This document shows, piece after piece, positions 5,582 through 6,013 of a stretch of 6,013 nt of DNA. The DNA comes from Thiothrix phosphatis (GTDB lineage: Bacteria; Pseudomonadota; Gammaproteobacteria; Thiotrichales; Thiotrichaceae): positions 1 through 6,013 of the forward strand of contig NZ_JAYMYJ010000154.1 of assembly GCF_035668035.1 (NCBI RefSeq), read 5' to 3'. Made by a program: the position numbers and the translations under genes. Each line of letters starts with the position of its first letter. The first letter of the stretch is position 1. The notes below the pieces were generated by a model. That model was not told where the DNA came from. It saw nothing but the letters and a program-made list of their open reading frames with translations, and made no database searches.

Positions 5582-6013
5582 TTATTCCCGTGCATGGCTG
5601 ACCTCGAAGCCGTGATCCTTGAGCAGTTTCAGGCGTTTGGCCTGATCCAGGTCGTAAGCGGTCATTTCGGCGACCATTTCCTGTAGGGTGATTTTGGGTG
5701 TCCAGCCGAGTTTTTCCCTGGCTTTAGTCGGGTCGCCGAGCAGGGTTTCGACTTCGGTGGGGCGGAAGTAGCGTGGGTCAACGGCGACGATGGTCATGCC
5801 GGGTTTGACGGATGGGGCGTTGTCGCCTTCGACTTTGGCGACGATGCCTTTTTCTTCAATGCCGGAGCCTTCCCATTGCAGGGTGATGCCGAGTTCGGCG
5901 GCGGCGAACTCGACGAACTGGCGCACGGAGTATTGTTTGCCGGTGGCGATGGCGAAGTCTTCGGGGTGGTCTTGCTGGAGCATCAGCCACTGCATTTCCA
6001 CGTAGTCTTTGGC
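5582..6013 (-). CDS. gmd: GDP-mannose 4,6-dehydratase, C-terminal part
   Basis: The last 143 residues of a short-chain dehydrogenase/reductase-fold enzyme that converts GDP-D-mannose to GDP-4-dehydro-6-deoxy-D-mannose with bound NADP+, the branch point to GDP-fucose, GDP-rhamnose and GDP-perosamine. The frame is open through the right edge; the NADP-binding N-terminus and the catalytic Tyr-Lys pair lie outside. The fragment starts in the AKDYVEMQWLMLQQD stretch. It continues through EDFAIATGKQYSVRQFVE, VDPRYFRPTEVETLLGDP (about 78-95 of the fragment, GDP-sugar contact region) and AREKLGWTPK, all characteristic of Gmd. Relative to the roughly 340-375 residues of the family, about 60% is missing because of the window edge. 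By hand count 5701-6000 is about 60% GC, above the Uma2 gene next to it. Confidence 0.96.
   Translation of the reverse strand, partial: AKDYVEMQWLMLQQDHPEDFAIATGKQYSVRQFVEFAAAELGITLQWEGSGIEEKGIVAKVEGDNAPSVKPGMTIVAVDPRYFRPTEVETLLGDPTKAREKLGWTPKITLQEMVAEMTAYDLDQAKRLKLLKDHGFEVSHARE

Noticed and set aside
5761..5776. GGCGGAAGTAGCGTGG resembling the RfaH ops element (GGCGGTAGCGTG)
   Set aside because: It has an insertion relative to ops, lies on the opposite strand to transcription, and encodes the conserved PRYFRP part of Gmd.

Overview
The window is a stretch of a Gram-negative exopolysaccharide or capsule locus. Every gene I can support lies on the minus strand, so the locus reads from the right edge to the left. 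An outer-membrane polysaccharide-export lipoprotein (Wza/GumB type) and a one-piece Wzc-type tyrosine autokinase point to a proteobacterium. The mid-range GC and the presence of a Uma2-family gene would fit a gammaproteobacterium such as a Thiothrix relative, but that genus-level idea is a guess from memory.

In transcription order: (1) 6013-5582 is the C-terminal 143 residues of GDP-mannose 4,6-dehydratase (gmd), which makes the GDP-sugar precursor leading to GDP-fucose, GDP-rhamnose or GDP-perosamine. (2) 5533-5060 is a small Uma2-family (DUF820, PD-(D/E)XK nuclease fold) protein with no obvious role in sugar metabolism. (3) A gap of about 170 bp holds a CRP-like palindrome and a possible -10 box. 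(4) 4889-4077 is a PHP-type, metal-dependent tyrosine phosphatase (CpsB/CapC family). (5) 4011-3283 is a short Wza-like export lipoprotein. (6) 3241-932 is a Wzz/Wzc chain-length regulator fused to a BY-kinase with a tyrosine-rich tail. (7) 926 to beyond the left edge is a membrane-anchored TPR-like protein whose C-terminus lies outside the window.

Genes 4 to 7 form a coherent module. The kinase and its C-terminal tyrosines, the phosphatase that resets them and the outer-membrane channel control polymer length and export. The TPR-like protein starts 5 bp after the kinase stop, so it is probably part of the same machine. Gmd supplies a precursor. Uma2 is the odd member. Short gaps and no visible terminators suggest read-through across most of the window, with a possible internal promoter before the phosphatase.

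I saw no RNA genes, insertion sequences or CRISPR arrays. I do not see a wholly new system; the least-described parts are the TPR-like protein, the Uma2 gene inside the locus, and the candidate CRP-type promoter.
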